A stretch of 13,635 nucleotides of DNA from Candidatus Roizmanbacteria bacterium (GTDB lineage: Bacteria > Patescibacteriota > Microgenomatia > UBA1406 > GWC2-37-13): assembly GCA_026395475.1 (NCBI GenBank), contig JAPLYQ010000035.1:1-13635 (forward strand), in the 5' to 3' direction. Positions within the stretch are counted from its first letter, which is position 1. Each line of letters starts with the position of its first letter. The notes below the pieces were generated by a model, which was given only the letters and a program-made list of their open reading frames with translations, did no database searches and had not been told where the DNA came from. This document shows positions 13,157 to 13,635 of the stretch, piece after piece. The position numbers and the translations under genes were made by a program.

Positions 13157-13498
13157 ATGGGGGAATCTGAAGAGCTCGCTAAACAAACACCAGAGCAAAA
13201 AGCTAATGATAATCTTGAAATCTATGGGAAGATGGAATATCAATCTCAACACTGGGAAGACGTTGATATTTTAGCAAGTACAAGGAAACAGGAAAAAGAG
13301 GGTGAAGAACTAATTAAAGCACAGGGAGTGATCCGTCAATCACAAAATGATGAAGCAGCAAAAATACAAGCACTACAGTCTGAAAAACGTAAAGCAGCAA
13401 ATATAGTAGCTAAAGTAAAACCTCCTGGAAAAATTCGTCAAATTCTTAATAAAGCAGGAGAACTCAGAGACAGATTTTTTGATAGTATCATTAGATAG
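13157..13498 (+). CDS. Hypothetical charged helical protein, 113 aa
   Basis: It begins MGESEELAKQTPEQKANDN and is rich in Glu, Lys, Gln and Ala. Residues about 37-80 (STRKQEKEGEELIKAQG and on to NDEAAKIQALQSEKRKAA) have a heptad-like pattern that suggests a coiled coil. The C-terminal third is basic (KVKPPGKIRQILNKAGELRDR). There is no signal peptide or membrane segment, and no family I recognise. The start lies 9 nt after a perfect -10 box. It is followed by a T run and then the GC-rich inverted-repeat element. Confidence 0.6.
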   Translation: MGESEELAKQTPEQKANDNLEIYGKMEYQSQHWEDVDILASTRKQEKEGEELIKAQGVIRQSQNDEAAKIQALQSEKRKAANIVAKVKPPGKIRQILNKAGELRDRFFDSIIR

Positions 13499-13518
13499 AA
13501 ATAATCTTAGTTTTTTTT
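13493..13518 (+). terminator. Possible weak terminator of the 113-aa gene
   Basis: AGAT (13493-13496) can pair with ATCT (13504-13507) over only 4 bp, followed by eight T at 13511-13518. The T run is the main support; the stem is short. Confidence 0.3.
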
Positions 13519-13554
13519 GGAGGATAGAATTGTATCGAATTTATTTGGTGACGC

Positions 13555-13633
13555 TAACGGGATTTGCCCCAAGAGCACTTCCCACTCCGCTGTAGCTTGT
13601 ACGCTCCGTGGTGGCGCGTTCCTCATCCCGTTA
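13555..13633. repeat. GC-rich element bounded by a perfect 9-bp inverted repeat
   Basis: TAACGGGAT (13555-13563) and ATCCCGTTA (13625-13633) are exact inverted copies around 61 nt. The 79-nt element is about 58% GC in surroundings near one-third GC. Internal pairing is weaker (CCAC with GTGG among others). It begins TAAC and ends GTTA, as many integron attC sites do, but the outer bases do not match the RYYYAAC/GTTRRRY consensus. It could be a structured RNA, a dispersed repeat or a mobile-element end. The window stops 2 nt later. Confidence 0.5.
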
Positions 13634-13635
13634 TC

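Noticed and set aside
13544..13635. A minus-strand tRNA 3' end: plus strand reads TGG then TGACGCT and AACGGGATTTG, like an antisense CCA, acceptor strand and T arm.
   Set aside because: The T stem does not pair beyond three G-C pairs, the TTC of the T loop is absent, and no D or anticodon arm is visible before the window ends.
13507..13635. A minus-strand frame open to the right edge for 42 codons, ending SSKKN and TAA.
   Set aside because: It coincides with the GC-rich inverted-repeat element, a second frame is also open over most of it, and no protein family is recognised.

Overview
The window is AT-rich and densely packed, uses the standard code (UGA is a stop, for example at the end of the large gene at 621-2390), and most starts lack a clear Shine-Dalgarno sequence. 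The mix of housekeeping enzymes and small orphan proteins best fits a reduced genome of the Candidate Phyla Radiation (Patescibacteria, perhaps a Microgenomates lineage). That placement is an inference. UGA as stop argues against the UGA-recoding CPR groups.

Left part (1-2540, minus strand): two tandem paralogous genes. The upstream one (621-2390) is complete and looks like a GCS2-type carboxylate-amine ligase behind a novel N-terminal domain. The second (351 leftwards) leaves the window but keeps the same N-terminal domain at about 50% identity. Each gene is preceded by what looks like classical leader-peptide transcription attenuation: a promoter, a 18-21 codon leader ORF rich in Leu or Ile/Val, and four RNA segments that can pair 1:2, 2:3 (antiterminator) or 3:4 (terminator with U tract just before the structural ATG). 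The complete gene has one such unit; the partial gene has two in series. This is the most unusual content of the window.

Middle (2565-8441, minus strand): five closely spaced genes, GNAT acetyltransferase - acetylpolyamine amidohydrolase/HDAC-like deacetylase - lysS fused to a C-terminal HD hydrolase domain - rdgB/HAM1 NTP pyrophosphatase - serS. The serS copy is damaged twice: a one-base deletion in a G run within motif 2, and an in-frame loss of about 65-70 residues between the tRNA-binding coiled coil and the catalytic core. A divergent promoter region (8442-8531) separates this block from a plus-strand ACT-domain gene.

Next (9151-10569, minus strand): a cupin gene and a HAD-family hydrolase gene in an operon, followed by a greA lacking its first ~35 codons, with a short dispersed-type repeat lying where the missing 5' end should be.

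Right part (10710-13635): a small three-helix membrane protein, six small proteins I do not recognise (including a 55-residue one and a two-gene unit of 82 + 148 residues), and at the right edge a GC-rich element bounded by a perfect 9-bp inverted repeat.

Across the window, predicted -10 boxes sit only 7-12 nt before many start codons, so leaderless or near-leaderless mRNAs appear to be common here.
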